Below, one piece after another: positions 39,079 to 47,461 of a DNA stretch of 64,000 bases. The translations under genes were made by a program, and so were the position numbers. Numbering within the stretch: position 1 is the stretch's first letter; every line of letters starts with the position of its first letter. Under the pieces are notes generated by a model. That model was not told where the DNA came from and ran no database searches. It saw only the letters and a list, made by a program, of their open reading frames with translations. Source of the DNA: CAYZQH01 sp050300015 (GTDB lineage Bacteria; Pseudomonadota; Gammaproteobacteria; Pseudomonadales; Cellvibrionaceae); contig JBNKWZ010000021.1 in assembly GCA_050300015.1 (NCBI GenBank), positions 124,001 to 188,000 of the forward strand, written 5' to 3'.

Positions 39079-39869
39079 TGTTATATCATCGCGAGCGTGG
39101 ACAGGGCGAGCCGCTCCTTCTTATTCATGGCTTGTTTGGCTCTTCGGAGAACCTCGGGGCCTTGGCGCGCTATCTTCAAGACACTTTCAAGGTGTACAGT
39201 CTCGATTTACCTAACCATGGCCGTTCTGATCATCAAAGTGACATGACTTTGGATAAAATGGCCCAGGCGGTGCAGCAGTGGATGAGTGCGCATGCCCTGA
39301 ATGACGCCCATGTGGTGGGTCATTCTTTGGGTGGTAAAGTAGCGATGGAGCTTGCGCTGCAATACCCTGCGAGGGTTAAAAAGCTTGTGGTCATAGATAT
39401 TGCGCCCGTACAGTATGGTGCGCGTCATGATGAGGTGTTTAGTGGGTTAGAAGCCATTGACGTCGCTCATGTGCAATCAAGAGATGAGGCCGACAAACGG
39501 TTGCGGGCCTATGTGACGGAAGCGGCGGTGCGCAGCTTTTTGTTGAAGAATTTAATCAAGCAAGGCTCCGAATTTGCCTGGCGAATCAACCTTGAAGACA
39601 TCAAAGCGCAATACCCCAACTTAATTGCGGGCAATTGTGCGGGTGTCTTTGACGGCGCCACGCTTTTTTTGAAGGGCGGCCAATCCGACTATTTATTGCC
39701 AGAGCATCGCGACGCCATTGTTAATCGTTTCCCGGCTGCAGAGCTGAAAGTGGTGGCCAATACGGGGCATTGGCTCCATGCAGAAAAACCTGAATTGGTG
39801 TCACGGTTGATTCGAAAATTTTTATTAGAATCCCAGACATTATTAGAATCCCAGACAAAAGAGGGCTGA
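39078..39869 (+). CDS. Alpha/beta-hydrolase, YbfF-like esterase
   Basis: 263 residues. The oxyanion-hole block LLLIHGLFGSSENLG, nucleophile elbow GHSLGGK and C-terminal catalytic His (NTGHWLHAEKP) are visible, matching the YbfF acyl-CoA/short-ester hydrolase group. Cytoplasmic. The C terminus ends in a duplicated LLESQT, encoded by an 18-base tandem repeat. Middle gene of a three-gene unit. Confidence 0.92.
   Translation: MLYHRERGQGEPLLLIHGLFGSSENLGALARYLQDTFKVYSLDLPNHGRSDHQSDMTLDKMAQAVQQWMSAHALNDAHVVGHSLGGKVAMELALQYPARVKKLVVIDIAPVQYGARHDEVFSGLEAIDVAHVQSRDEADKRLRAYVTEAAVRSFLLKNLIKQGSEFAWRINLEDIKAQYPNLIAGNCAGVFDGATLFLKGGQSDYLLPEHRDAIVNRFPAAELKVVANTGHWLHAEKPELVSRLIRKFLLESQTLLESQTKEG
39822..39857 (+). 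repeat. 18-base tandem duplication at the esterase 3' end
   Basis: Two exact copies of TTATTAGAATCCCAGACA stand in frame just before the stop codon and add six residues (LLESQT) to the C terminus. It looks like a recent slippage event. Confidence 0.9.
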
Positions 39870-39872
39870 TAA

Positions 39873-40121
39873 ATGCCTAAGCAAGCATTGCAAAACCTTA
39901 TGAGCGAGTTGCACGAAGTATTCGGTTCTACCGAACCAAGTGCCGAGCAACAACAATTACTCGAAACCTTGGAGCGTCATGTACACGGTTTAAATCTGGA
40001 TGAACCCATTGACCCCACACCGCTTGAGACGGCAGAAATTCTGTTGGCTGAACTCGAACATGAACACCCCAAAACGGCTGCGATTCTTAACGAATTGTTA
40101 AGTACTTTACGTCGCCTCTAG
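39873..40121 (+). CDS. DUF4404 family protein
   Basis: 82 residues, acidic and helical, with the family's pattern LxxLHxxF, EQQQLLETLE and HPKTAAILNELLSTL. It starts three bases after the esterase stop. No function is known. It closes the DUF1820-esterase-DUF4404 unit. Confidence 0.9.
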   Translation: MPKQALQNLMSELHEVFGSTEPSAEQQQLLETLERHVHGLNLDEPIDPTPLETAEILLAELEHEHPKTAAILNELLSTLRRL

Positions 40122-40477
40122 CGTCGACTTTATGTGGGTACACATCCCCTCCCGGCCACACTGTCGTTGCAGTTGTGGCTGATGTCCTTTTAAATTTCCT
40201 CTCCCTACGTAATTCGAATCTCACGTAGATTCATTTTTTTATTTTTGTCTTGCATTGGGCAATGCCAAAACTGCCATCGCGTACCTTAAACTTATTTGAT
40301 TTTTTACTTAAAAGAGTTTTGCTACGTTAAGTTGTCTCGAATCGATCACTCCAAGTCATAGGAATTATTTTTTTTCTACGCACTTCATAAATTGTCGAAT
40401 TTTTTTAAATTGTTTCATCTCACTTTTTTCAGGTGTCGTATCAGTTGAGGCATAAACCATTTGACTTGGAGCTTGGT
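40122..40477. other. AT-rich intergenic region before the DUF4397 gene
   Basis: 356 bases. A hairpin (GCCACA-CTG/CAG-TGTGGC with one bulge, 40155-40179) just after DUF4404, followed by a T-rich stretch, may end the upstream unit. The rest is AT-rich and should hold the next promoter. A ribosome site TTGGAGC lies before ATG 40478. No other gene is seen. Confidence 0.4.
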
Positions 40478-41845
40478 ATGAAAACGATAAAAGCAGTGAG
40501 TGCGATTTTGGGTGTGGTGTTTGGAGGGCTGGCGCTTTCCGCTTGTGACGGCGGGGATTCCAATGCGCTAGAAACCACCAATATTCGTGTGAACCATGTA
40601 TCGGTGGATGCGCCGCCCGTGCAAATTCAGTTAGATAATATGGTGTTTGGTAGTAACAGTTACGATTATGGCGAAAGCACGGGCATTGGTATAGAGGAAG
40701 CTAAAACACACACGCTCTCGGTGGACGCTATTTTACCGGATGGCACCATGGCAACGGTATTGGGTCCCGTGACACAAGCGTTTGAGGCGGACATAAATTA
40801 TGATGTGTTTGCCATTGGATCCGTAGCGGATCAAACGCTGGAAGTTTTCTTGATGAGTGCTCCGGCTGAATTTGATGACACGATGGTGCGAGTGGCCGTG
40901 GCCCATTTAACTGAAGCTGCGCCAATGGTGGATGTTCATGTGACGGCGCCAGGTGCGCAAATCAATGCCGGTACCGTACTCGGTTCATTTTCTTATAAGG
41001 AAACTCTGGGGCCCGTTGAGATCCCAGCTGGGGATTATCAAATCCGAGTCACACCGGCCGGAAGTTTGGACGTGGTGTACGATTCAGGTAGGTTGTCTCT
41101 GACGGCCGGTTCAGACTTGGTTATTGGAGCTGTTCCCAATGCTGCTGTGACGCCAGATACAGCAGCAGCGAAGTCTCCCGTGTCTCTCATGGTTGTAGGT
41201 CCTGGCAGTGCTTCACTGGTTTACAGTGTGAGCGATGGGGCGGACCTACGTGTGGTGCACAGCTCTCCCGATGCGCCTGCGGTGGACGTTGTGGTGAATG
41301 ATGGTTTTGACGCGCCACTGGTGGAAGATTTGGCGTTTACTGATTTTACGGGGTATGTCAATGTGCCAGCCGATACCTACAATGTAAAAATTGCTGCTGC
41401 CGATACCATGAATGCGGTAATCGATGCTGATTTGACTCTTGAAAATGCCGGCATTTATTCTGTTTTGGCTGTGAATACTGTGAACAGCATAGAGCCTTTG
41501 GTGCTGGTGGATATGCCAAGGCCTGTGGCCACTGAAGCGAAGCTTCGCGCAATACACGGCTCGACTTTGGCGGGCGAAGTGGACCTATACATTACTGCCC
41601 CTGGTGCCGACATTACCGGTACGGCACCTACTGTGAGTGGATTCGTGTTTAAGGCGGATACCGGTTATGTGTCTTTGATGCCTGGTGACTACGATGTGAC
41701 AGTGACGCCAACTGGCAGTAAAACTGCAGCCCTCGGACCTTTGACTGTGTCACTGGATGCGTTGGGTATTTACACCATTCTCGCGCGAGATGAAGCGGCG
41801 TTGAATGGTGTCAATGTCACGCTCTTGGATGATTTTAATCCTTAG
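40478..41845 (+). CDS. DUF4397 repeat lipoprotein
   Basis: 455 residues from ATG 40478, with GGAG seven bases before it. The lipoprotein signal ends LALSAC. Three or four tandem beta-sandwich units follow, each with the DUF4397 pattern (IRVNHVSVDAPPVQI, LRVVHSSPDAPAVDVVVN, LRAIHGSTLAGEVDLYIT) and a closing YxVxVTPTGS segment. Such proteins are surface or periplasmic, of unknown role. A longer GTG start at 40433 would add 15 residues before the signal peptide and is rejected. A strong terminator follows at 41962. Confidence 0.87.
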   Translation: MKTIKAVSAILGVVFGGLALSACDGGDSNALETTNIRVNHVSVDAPPVQIQLDNMVFGSNSYDYGESTGIGIEEAKTHTLSVDAILPDGTMATVLGPVTQAFEADINYDVFAIGSVADQTLEVFLMSAPAEFDDTMVRVAVAHLTEAAPMVDVHVTAPGAQINAGTVLGSFSYKETLGPVEIPAGDYQIRVTPAGSLDVVYDSGRLSLTAGSDLVIGAVPNAAVTPDTAAAKSPVSLMVVGPGSASLVYSVSDGADLRVVHSSPDAPAVDVVVNDGFDAPLVEDLAFTDFTGYVNVPADTYNVKIAAADTMNAVIDADLTLENAGIYSVLAVNTVNSIEPLVLVDMPRPVATEAKLRAIHGSTLAGEVDLYITAPGADITGTAPTVSGFVFKADTGYVSLMPGDYDVTVTPTGSKTAALGPLTVSLDALGIYTILARDEAALNGVNVTLLDDFNP

Positions 41846-41961
41846 TGCGGCCACCGGCGGCGGCATTGATGCTGTCGTCTAACAACCTCAGTTTATGATT
41901 CTTTGTTTTGACCTTGCTCGTTGTGTGTTTCGACAAAAACAGAGTTCTTTTAAAGGGCATT

Positions 41962-42010
41962 CCCATCCTCTAATTGTGCCCGAGTTGTCGGTTAGGGGAT
42001 GGGTTTTTTT
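41962..42010 (+). terminator. Rho-independent terminator after the DUF4397 gene
   Basis: CCCATCCTCTAA and TTAGGGGATGGG pair (one G-T wobble) around an 18-base loop, followed by seven T residues. Confidence 0.85.
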
Positions 42011-42014
42011 GTGT

Positions 42015-42848
42015 CTAGGGGCTGGGCATTTGCAAGGTTTTTATGATTTTGTGTTGGCGCTGACTGTAGAGGTTTGTGGCGCGAAAGGGCATTTGTTCCG
42101 TGGCGTCTGATGATATCGAGCCCACCAGAGACGTGTGCAGCTCACAGGTGTGTTCCGAACTCAGCTCGGATACGTCAAAGTGGTTGGATGGTGCAAAAGT
42201 GAAAGGGCTTGCCAGTGTTGGCGTCGAAGCATTTGGATAGGTTTTAGTGGCATAGTATTGCGTAGCGCTTTCTGAGTAGCACAGCATGGCAAATTGCAGC
42301 GAGTAGTCTTGATCGTTTAAGGCCTGCCATTCAACCGTCACGGTGTCAGAAAATGTCAGTGTGTCTCCCGTTGGGGTAAGGGTCATGTCTGTCGTCGTGG
42401 GAAGCGCGATATCCACCGAGTGCAGCGTTGCATCCGACTTACGATCAATGGTCACGGTAAATGTCGTGCCGTCCTCAGTGATGTCAAAATCCTGGTAGTA
42501 ATACACTGCTAAGGGGTTGCTGTTAGAGGGGAGCTTTTCCTCAATCAGTGGTACCGATGTGCCATCAAACATGGCGCTGGCTTGGTCATCATCGGCGAGT
42601 TCTACAGAATAATAGTATCCCTTCGAGGCTGCGCCGAGTACGTCCATGGATAGGGTCGTATGGGTTTCATCTTCTGCGCGAGATTGCCCTAAATGGGTAT
42701 GAACTTGGGCGCTGATATTAACGATCCAATCTTCTGAGGGAAGGTTGGCAGAGGTACGATAGAAGTCGGGGTTGCTGTCGGAACAACCGGCCATTTGGGT
42801 CAATGCAGCAGCCAAAAGCAAGCTTTTGGGGTGATTTAGGGGTTTCAT
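42015..42848 (-). CDS. Lipoprotein of unknown function
   Basis: 277 residues. A clear lipoprotein signal ends QMAGC (Cys22). The remainder has a beta-rich, Thr/Ser/Asp-heavy composition and contains a few Cys (LCYSE, HTCEL). No domain family is recognised; the general look (repeated TVTVEW, TLTFSDT) suggests Ig-like sandwiches. Good codon structure and the signal peptide support a real gene. It is convergent with the DUF4397 lipoprotein, and the + terminator lies between their ends. The upstream flank holds a 414-base empty region. Confidence 0.75.
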   Translation of the reverse strand: MKPLNHPKSLLLAAALTQMAGCSDSNPDFYRTSANLPSEDWIVNISAQVHTHLGQSRAEDETHTTLSMDVLGAASKGYYYSVELADDDQASAMFDGTSVPLIEEKLPSNSNPLAVYYYQDFDITEDGTTFTVTIDRKSDATLHSVDIALPTTTDMTLTPTGDTLTFSDTVTVEWQALNDQDYSLQFAMLCYSESATQYYATKTYPNASTPTLASPFTFAPSNHFDVSELSSEHTCELHTSLVGSISSDATEQMPFRATNLYSQRQHKIIKTLQMPSP

Positions 42849-43262
42849 GATGCCTCCTATACAGTTTGCGTGAGGTGGCCTGACTGCCAGGGTGTAAATA
42901 CGGTCCCGAGGGATCCGTTGTCATTTGGGCAACTAAATGAGAGTCTGCTGGAAGTGCCCAAAATACTTTGCCAGCGGTGCCTCGAAACACTCAGAAGACG
43001 TGCTGGCTGATGCTTGTTAGTCTATGCAATTGCGATCAAAAAAACAGGCAAATGCGTGTAAAAAAATGTAATGGGAGCAGGTGTATTCGGCGTGGTTGCC
43101 GGACAATGGCAGCGTTTAACCATTGGTTGTACTATTAACCCGGCGTTGGCTATTTCGGCCAATGGCGGTACGAGGACGTGCGGTGTTTGACAAAGATGCG
43201 GTCGTACAGGGGCTGTACAAATAAGGGGCTCGATTGAGCCCCGAGGGATTTTGTAAGGTCCG
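42849..43262. other. 414-base intergenic region
   Basis: It contains the promoter side of the minus-strand lipoprotein gene and the terminator of the aminotransferase gene. No coding frame is convincing. The middle part (43030-43080) is A-rich. Confidence 0.5.
43225..43242 (-). terminator. Terminator hairpin after the aminotransferase gene
   Basis: GGGGCTC-GATT-GAGCCCC forms a perfect 7-pair stem 20 bases beyond the stop codon, followed on the minus strand by TTATTTGT. A second small hairpin (GTACAG/CTGTAC, 43204-43218) lies next to it. Confidence 0.7.
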
Positions 43263-44537
43263 CTATGCCAGAGCTTGACGTACTGATGCGAGCTTTACAC
43301 AGGTGACGAAAACCTGCATGGCGGCATCCACTTGCTCGACTGTAGGCACCGTAGGTGCAATGCGGATATTTCGATCTTCAGGGTCTTTTCCGTAGGGGAA
43401 CGTGGCGCCTGCTGGCGTGAGTTTTACCCCAGCTTCTCCTGCGAGGGCAACCACTGCTTTTGCAAGGCCGGGTCGTGTATCAAAAGAAATAAAATAGCCG
43501 CCATCGGCTTCTTCCCACTCGCCGAGGTCGTTGTCGCCAAAGGCGGTTTGCAAGTGCTTCAGAACGCATTCAAAGCGAGGTTTGATGATGGCAGCATGTT
43601 TTTGCATGTGCTGTGAGAGGCTCTCTGGCGCTGCAAAAAATTTCACATGTCTTAATTGGTTAATCTTATCTGGCCCAATGGTGGCAAAACTCAGAGACTT
43701 TTTAAAGCCTGAAAGATTGAGGTCGCTGGCACCCATAAAGGCAACGCCTGCACCGGCATGGGTGATTTTTGAAGTGGATGCGAACTGCAATACGGAATCC
43801 TGCGTGCCTTGTTTTTCACAGGCGTCAAAAATGCTGGCAAGCGTTGGGGGCGCTGTAGAAAGGTCATGGATGGCGTAGGCGTTGTCCCAGAATACCCTAA
43901 AGTCGCTGCTGGCAATTTTGCCCAGGCGAGCGATGCGTTCGACCGTTTCCGAGCTGTACACTACGCCAGTGGGGTTGGAATATTTGGGTACACACCACAT
44001 GCCTTTAATGGTGGGGTCCGCCTGAACCAACGCTTCCACGGCATCCATGTCTGGTCCGGTGGCGGTCATGGGGACCGTGAGCATTTCAATGCCGAGTTGC
44101 TCACAAACGGAAAAGTGGCGGTCATAGCCAGGAACGGGGCACACGAATTTCACCGGGCCTGTGTTGCGCCAGGCAGAGTCGGGCCCGTTGAGTCCAAACA
44201 AGTATGCCATTGTCATGGCTTGATGCATCAGTGTGAGACTGCTGTTGCCACCCGCTAGAACGTTGGCCTCGGGTATGCCCAAAATTTGCGCGCCAAGGGC
44301 TTTGGCTTCGGGAATACCGTCCAAGCCTCCGTAGTTACGTGTATCCACACCCGAGTCTGACGTATAGTTGCCCGCCAATATGCCATCCAGTCCATCCGAT
44401 AAACTCAATTGTTCGGCAGAGGGTTTGCCGCGCGTCAAATCCAAATTTAGGTTTTTACCCTTGATGGCGTCGAACTCTGCTGAGAGGCTCTCGGCCCATT
44501 GTTGAAGTTGTTCAGGCGTGGCTTGATTGAGCTGCAA
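43263..44537 (-). CDS. Aspartate aminotransferase-like PLP enzyme, class Ic
   Basis: 424 residues. A fold-type I aminotransferase of the Aminotran_MocR/AspT group (as in Corynebacterium AspT), with NLDLTRGKPS near the N terminus, YSNPTGVVYS, and the PLP lysine in ASTSKITHAGAG. The likely reaction is aspartate plus 2-oxoglutarate to oxaloacetate plus glutamate. I place the start at TTG 44537: AGAGGAG lies seven bases before it, and the family begins close to this point. The frame can be extended to an ATG at 44603, without a ribosome site. Confidence 0.9.
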   Translation of the reverse strand: MQLNQATPEQLQQWAESLSAEFDAIKGKNLNLDLTRGKPSAEQLSLSDGLDGILAGNYTSDSGVDTRNYGGLDGIPEAKALGAQILGIPEANVLAGGNSSLTLMHQAMTMAYLFGLNGPDSAWRNTGPVKFVCPVPGYDRHFSVCEQLGIEMLTVPMTATGPDMDAVEALVQADPTIKGMWCVPKYSNPTGVVYSSETVERIARLGKIASSDFRVFWDNAYAIHDLSTAPPTLASIFDACEKQGTQDSVLQFASTSKITHAGAGVAFMGASDLNLSGFKKSLSFATIGPDKINQLRHVKFFAAPESLSQHMQKHAAIIKPRFECVLKHLQTAFGDNDLGEWEEADGGYFISFDTRPGLAKAVVALAGEAGVKLTPAGATFPYGKDPEDRNIRIAPTVPTVEQVDAAMQVFVTCVKLASVRQALA

Positions 44538-44647
44538 GGTCGTGCTCCTCTGTGTGGGGTTGCAAAAAAAGGCAATTATATCGTGAATAACGTTATGATT
44601 CACAGTTGGTATTCAGGGCCTAACAGATGAGGCAGATAGGGGGGGAC

Positions 44648-44935
44648 GTGGAATTTAAAGTGTTGTTGACAGTGTGTATAACGGTGTTTTTGGCGGAGCT
44701 TGGTGATAAAACCCAGTTTGCGGTCATGGCTTTTTCGGCCAAAGCAGATGCCAGCCCCTGGGTGATTTTTGCCGGTGCCTCACTGGGGCTGGTTGCGGCA
44801 GCGGGTATGGGGGTGCTAGTGGGGCAATGGTTATCAGCTTGGTTAAATCCCAAATGGTTGACCCTGTTTGCAGGTGCCGCGTTCGTTGCCATTGGGGTTT
44901 GGACGTTGATCGGCGCGGTGCGTATGAATGGCTAA
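44648..44935 (+). CDS. GDT1/TMEM165 (UPF0016) family half-size membrane protein
   Basis: About 95 residues with three membrane segments. The family motif ELGDKTQ (cation binding) sits at the end of the first segment, and GxxLGLVxAAGxGVLVGQ follows. One motif instead of two means a half-size protein that must pair, as many bacterial members do. Relatives transport manganese or calcium. GTG 44648 is preferred because GGGGGG lies just before it; ATG 44627 is possible. It overlaps the UbiC-like gene by eight bases. Confidence 0.82.
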   Translation: MEFKVLLTVCITVFLAELGDKTQFAVMAFSAKADASPWVIFAGASLGLVAAAGMGVLVGQWLSAWLNPKWLTLFAGAAFVAIGVWTLIGAVRMNG

Positions 44936-45467
44936 ACCACAAGAACCGCTCAATACCGAACGGGAGAGTTTGGCGACGTGCGATTTTGAACTCCACCAGT
45001 TGCCGCCGTTTTTAAGGGTCCTTTTGATGACTGATGGTACCGTCACTAAAAGCTTAGAGGCTTTTTTCTGGGAGCCTATTACAGTGGAAACGCTGTCTCA
45101 ATCTTATGTGATTCAAAAGGCTGATTTGCCCCGTCTGGGGGTGAAGGCGGGACAACAGGCGTTGTCGCGAAAGGTCAGATTGGTGGGGTCGCTGAGCGAA
45201 TTGACCTATGCGGTTGCAGATTCTTGGGTGAAAACCGATTGTTTGCCGCAAGCGGTTCGTATGGGGCTGGAAGAGGGGCAGGTGGGTATTGGCGAACTGG
45301 TTCGCGAGCTCGGCTATGAGACGTTCCGGCGGATTACCCAAATAAGCCGGTGTGAAGACTTATCTTTAGGGTTGTGTGTGGGTAGAGAATATGTGATTTC
45401 TATGGCTGGCTCGCCATTTATCAGCATTGAGGAGCGATTTCCGCTGAGGCTTTTTGAGCAAGCTTGA
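44928..45467 (+). CDS. Chorismate pyruvate-lyase family protein (UbiC/DUF98-like)
   Basis: 179 residues. The core LPPFLRVLLMTDGTVTKSLEAFFWEPITVE and the closing FISIEERFPLRLF match the chorismate lyase/DUF98 superfamily, which makes 4-hydroxybenzoate from chorismate, the first step of ubiquinone synthesis. It resembles the DUF98 branch (VLLMTDGTVT) more than E. coli UbiC, so other substrates are possible. Its start overlaps the GDT1-like gene by eight bases. No ubiA follows. Confidence 0.8.
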   Translation: MAKPQEPLNTERESLATCDFELHQLPPFLRVLLMTDGTVTKSLEAFFWEPITVETLSQSYVIQKADLPRLGVKAGQQALSRKVRLVGSLSELTYAVADSWVKTDCLPQAVRMGLEEGQVGIGELVRELGYETFRRITQISRCEDLSLGLCVGREYVISMAGSPFISIEERFPLRLFEQA

Positions 45468-45721
45468 ACTAAAGTAGTGTTAAATCACGAAAATGTGAAG
45501 AGTAGTGCGTCATTAGATGTTTTCTGTCTATAAGCTAGAAGTTAGTATTAACATTTATAATAACCAGTCTCGCCGGCGGAGAGTTTGTCTGAGTGAGATC
45601 TTTAAGTATTACTACTCGTCTTCCTTGCTCTGGGTGGTTTGTCTTACCGGACAGTAAAGCGTTCGTTGAGTCATTGAAAACCTGAGTATTGAGGACGCTT
45701 CCAGCCTTTTGAGGTAGACCT

Positions 45722-46747
45722 ATGCCACTAGATTACTCGCAGAGCAAGGATGAGGCTGCTCAAATTGCCCGGACGGCATTACCATTGGCCAGCAAATTTA
45801 ACCTGCCTGCCAACCCCATCAATTACGCCGTGCTCTACGAGTATGTTTCTGGGTTAAACCCAGAGCTTTGCAAGGTGCTTGGGCAGTGTGAGCAAACTGG
45901 CGAGCTCTGTGGAAATTTGGTGCGAGATTTGTACCACACCTACATTGCTTTTAGTGATGAGCACGCGGTTGAGGCTGTGCGCGAAGCGCTAAATGCTTTG
46001 GTAAACAGTGCTGGTCACACCATAACGCGCATGGATGGTGATTCGGCTGTTTTCCAGTCTCACCTCTCTTCTTGTGCCGAAGAGCTCAAACAGATAGAGC
46101 CAGTGGGGCAATTGACTAAGCTGGTGGACGCACTGATGAAGCAGACCGAATTTATGAGGGCGTCTTCGAGTGCGTTAAGAGAAGAGCTCGGCGACGCTCG
46201 CCGGGAGCTCGATGAGTTGCGTGACGAATTTAAGCGGGTGCGACAAGAATCCTTAGTGGATCCGCTCACCAATATAGCCAATCGGCGAGCTTTTGATCGC
46301 CACTTAGAAATGGTCGCGGACGACTATGCCGCATCACAGCAGGTTGCTGTTTTGCTGATGATAGATGTGGACCATTTTAAGGAGGTGAACGATCGCTTTG
46401 GGCATGTGGTTGGAGATGCCGTGTTGCGCTGGTTTGCTAAGGTTTTAAAAGAAACGATCAAAGGCACGGATATTCCTTCTCGGTATGGTGGCGAGGAATT
46501 CGCGGTGCTGTTACCGGGGACGAGTTTGTCCGGTGCACGGATTGTGGCAGAGAATATCCGAAGGCGCATTGCAGAACAGCCCTTGAAGGTAGGGCCGCAC
46601 CAAGTTGGCCGTATCACCTGTTCTATTGGCGCCGCAGGTATCACTGCGGATATGGATGTTACCAACTGGGTATCTCATGCCGATGACGCGTTATATCGGG
46701 CCAAACAGAACGGGCGTGACCGGGTCTGTTTGTACGGCGTGGGCTAG
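45722..46747 (+). CDS. Soluble diguanylate cyclase (GGDEF)
   Basis: 341 residues, no signal or membrane segment. The N-terminal helical domain (1-150) resembles the region seen in cytoplasmic GGDEF proteins of this class (SKFNLPANPINYAVLYEYVSG), with a coiled coil at about 150-178. The GGDEF domain (180-341) has the active GGEEF (256-260). In place of the RxxD inhibition site is KGTD (247-250), so product inhibition is probably lost or weakened. No EAL domain. A 254-base gap precedes it. Confidence 0.93.
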   Translation: MPLDYSQSKDEAAQIARTALPLASKFNLPANPINYAVLYEYVSGLNPELCKVLGQCEQTGELCGNLVRDLYHTYIAFSDEHAVEAVREALNALVNSAGHTITRMDGDSAVFQSHLSSCAEELKQIEPVGQLTKLVDALMKQTEFMRASSSALREELGDARRELDELRDEFKRVRQESLVDPLTNIANRRAFDRHLEMVADDYAASQQVAVLLMIDVDHFKEVNDRFGHVVGDAVLRWFAKVLKETIKGTDIPSRYGGEEFAVLLPGTSLSGARIVAENIRRRIAEQPLKVGPHQVGRITCSIGAAGITADMDVTNWVSHADDALYRAKQNGRDRVCLYGVG

Positions 46748-46812
46748 ACTCTAATGTCTTACCGCATGTCTTGTGGTGGTGAGACTTTCTGCCAAAAACA
46801 CCTTGACTTTTA

Positions 46813-46841
46813 AAGGGCGCCTAGTGAAAATGGCCGCCCTT
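46813..46841. terminator. Inverted repeat between the GGDEF gene and tRNA-Met
   Basis: AAGGGCG and CGCCCTT form a 7-pair stem with a 15-base loop, 65 bases after the stop. No T run follows, so termination is only possible. Confidence 0.35.
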
Positions 46842-46868
46842 CGCAGGACCACCCCTGTAGACCCTTTT

Positions 46869-46945
46869 GGCTAGGTAGCTCAGCTGGTTAGAGCACAGCA
46901 CTCATAATGCTGGGGTCGCGAGTTCAAGTCTCGCCCTAGCCACCA
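46869..46945 (+). tRNA. tRNA-Met, anticodon CAT
   Basis: A 77-base cloverleaf with encoded CCA. The acceptor arm GGCTAGG/CCTAGCC pairs fully. The D arm has AGCTCAG...GGTTAGAGC, the anticodon stem is CAGCA/TGCTG with loop CTCATAA (CAT at 46903-46905), and the T arm has GTTCAAGTC. The discriminator is A. The sequence pattern matches elongator tRNA-Met, not the initiator. Confidence 0.96.
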
Positions 46946-47461
46946 TTAACTTAATCGATATTTGCGACGGTGGCCCTACACCCATTTGCAAAGGGTGGGC
47001 ATTCGTCCGGTTGGATTAGTAGTTCCAACCTAACTGCAGTAGGCCAGCACGCTCAGTTAGTCATTTTCGAAAATTCTAAACTCATAAGCCCGTCTCAATA
47101 TTATTTCCATTTTGTTATGACAACCCTCAGTGATGCCGTTCTTTTTACTAAATCGCCACATGGCCATTATCACCTTCAACCAGGCTTTAACGCCTTCGCC
47201 AATGCGCTGTCCTCCAATGGTTTCAACAACTTATTAAGATGCGAGCCAACTGCTGTTTTGCTCTGAGTCCCCGCCTATGTTGTAGAGCCTCCATATTCCC
47301 ATAAATTCTTTACCTTTTTTGAACGCTACTCAGCTTGTGGTACACCAGATCTTCCTTTTAACATGCCGGACGTATTATGGTGTTAAGCAATGAGGTGCCC
47401 TATAAGACAGTTCAGAGGGTTTTCAGCCTGCGTATATAAAATCATTCCGTGAGAATTGAAG
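46946..47461. other. Region between tRNA-Met and the xylan locus
   Basis: 516 bases. The middle holds a decayed transposase fragment on the minus strand (separate entry). The last 130 bases precede the acetylesterase gene and should hold its promoter. No intact gene is present. Confidence 0.6.
47030..47260 (-). pseudogene. Decayed transposase C-terminal fragment (ISL3-like family)
   Basis: Minus-strand codons ending at 47057 read MWRFSKKNGITEGCHNKM followed by EIILRRAYEFRIFEND. This corresponds to the last part of ISL3/IS204-type DDE transposases (consensus MWRFTKxNGITEGFHxKM...RRAYGFRNFENYRLRV). After an in-frame stop, LSVLAYCS continues to a second stop at 47030, as if FENYRLRVLAxC had decayed. 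Upstream similarity is weak and broken. No terminal inverted repeats were found. I am fairly confident of the family and sure the gene is dead. Confidence 0.7.

Noticed and set aside
46970..47266. 98-residue + strand frame after tRNA-Met
   Set aside because: It is antisense to the transposase relic, which explains the open frame better.
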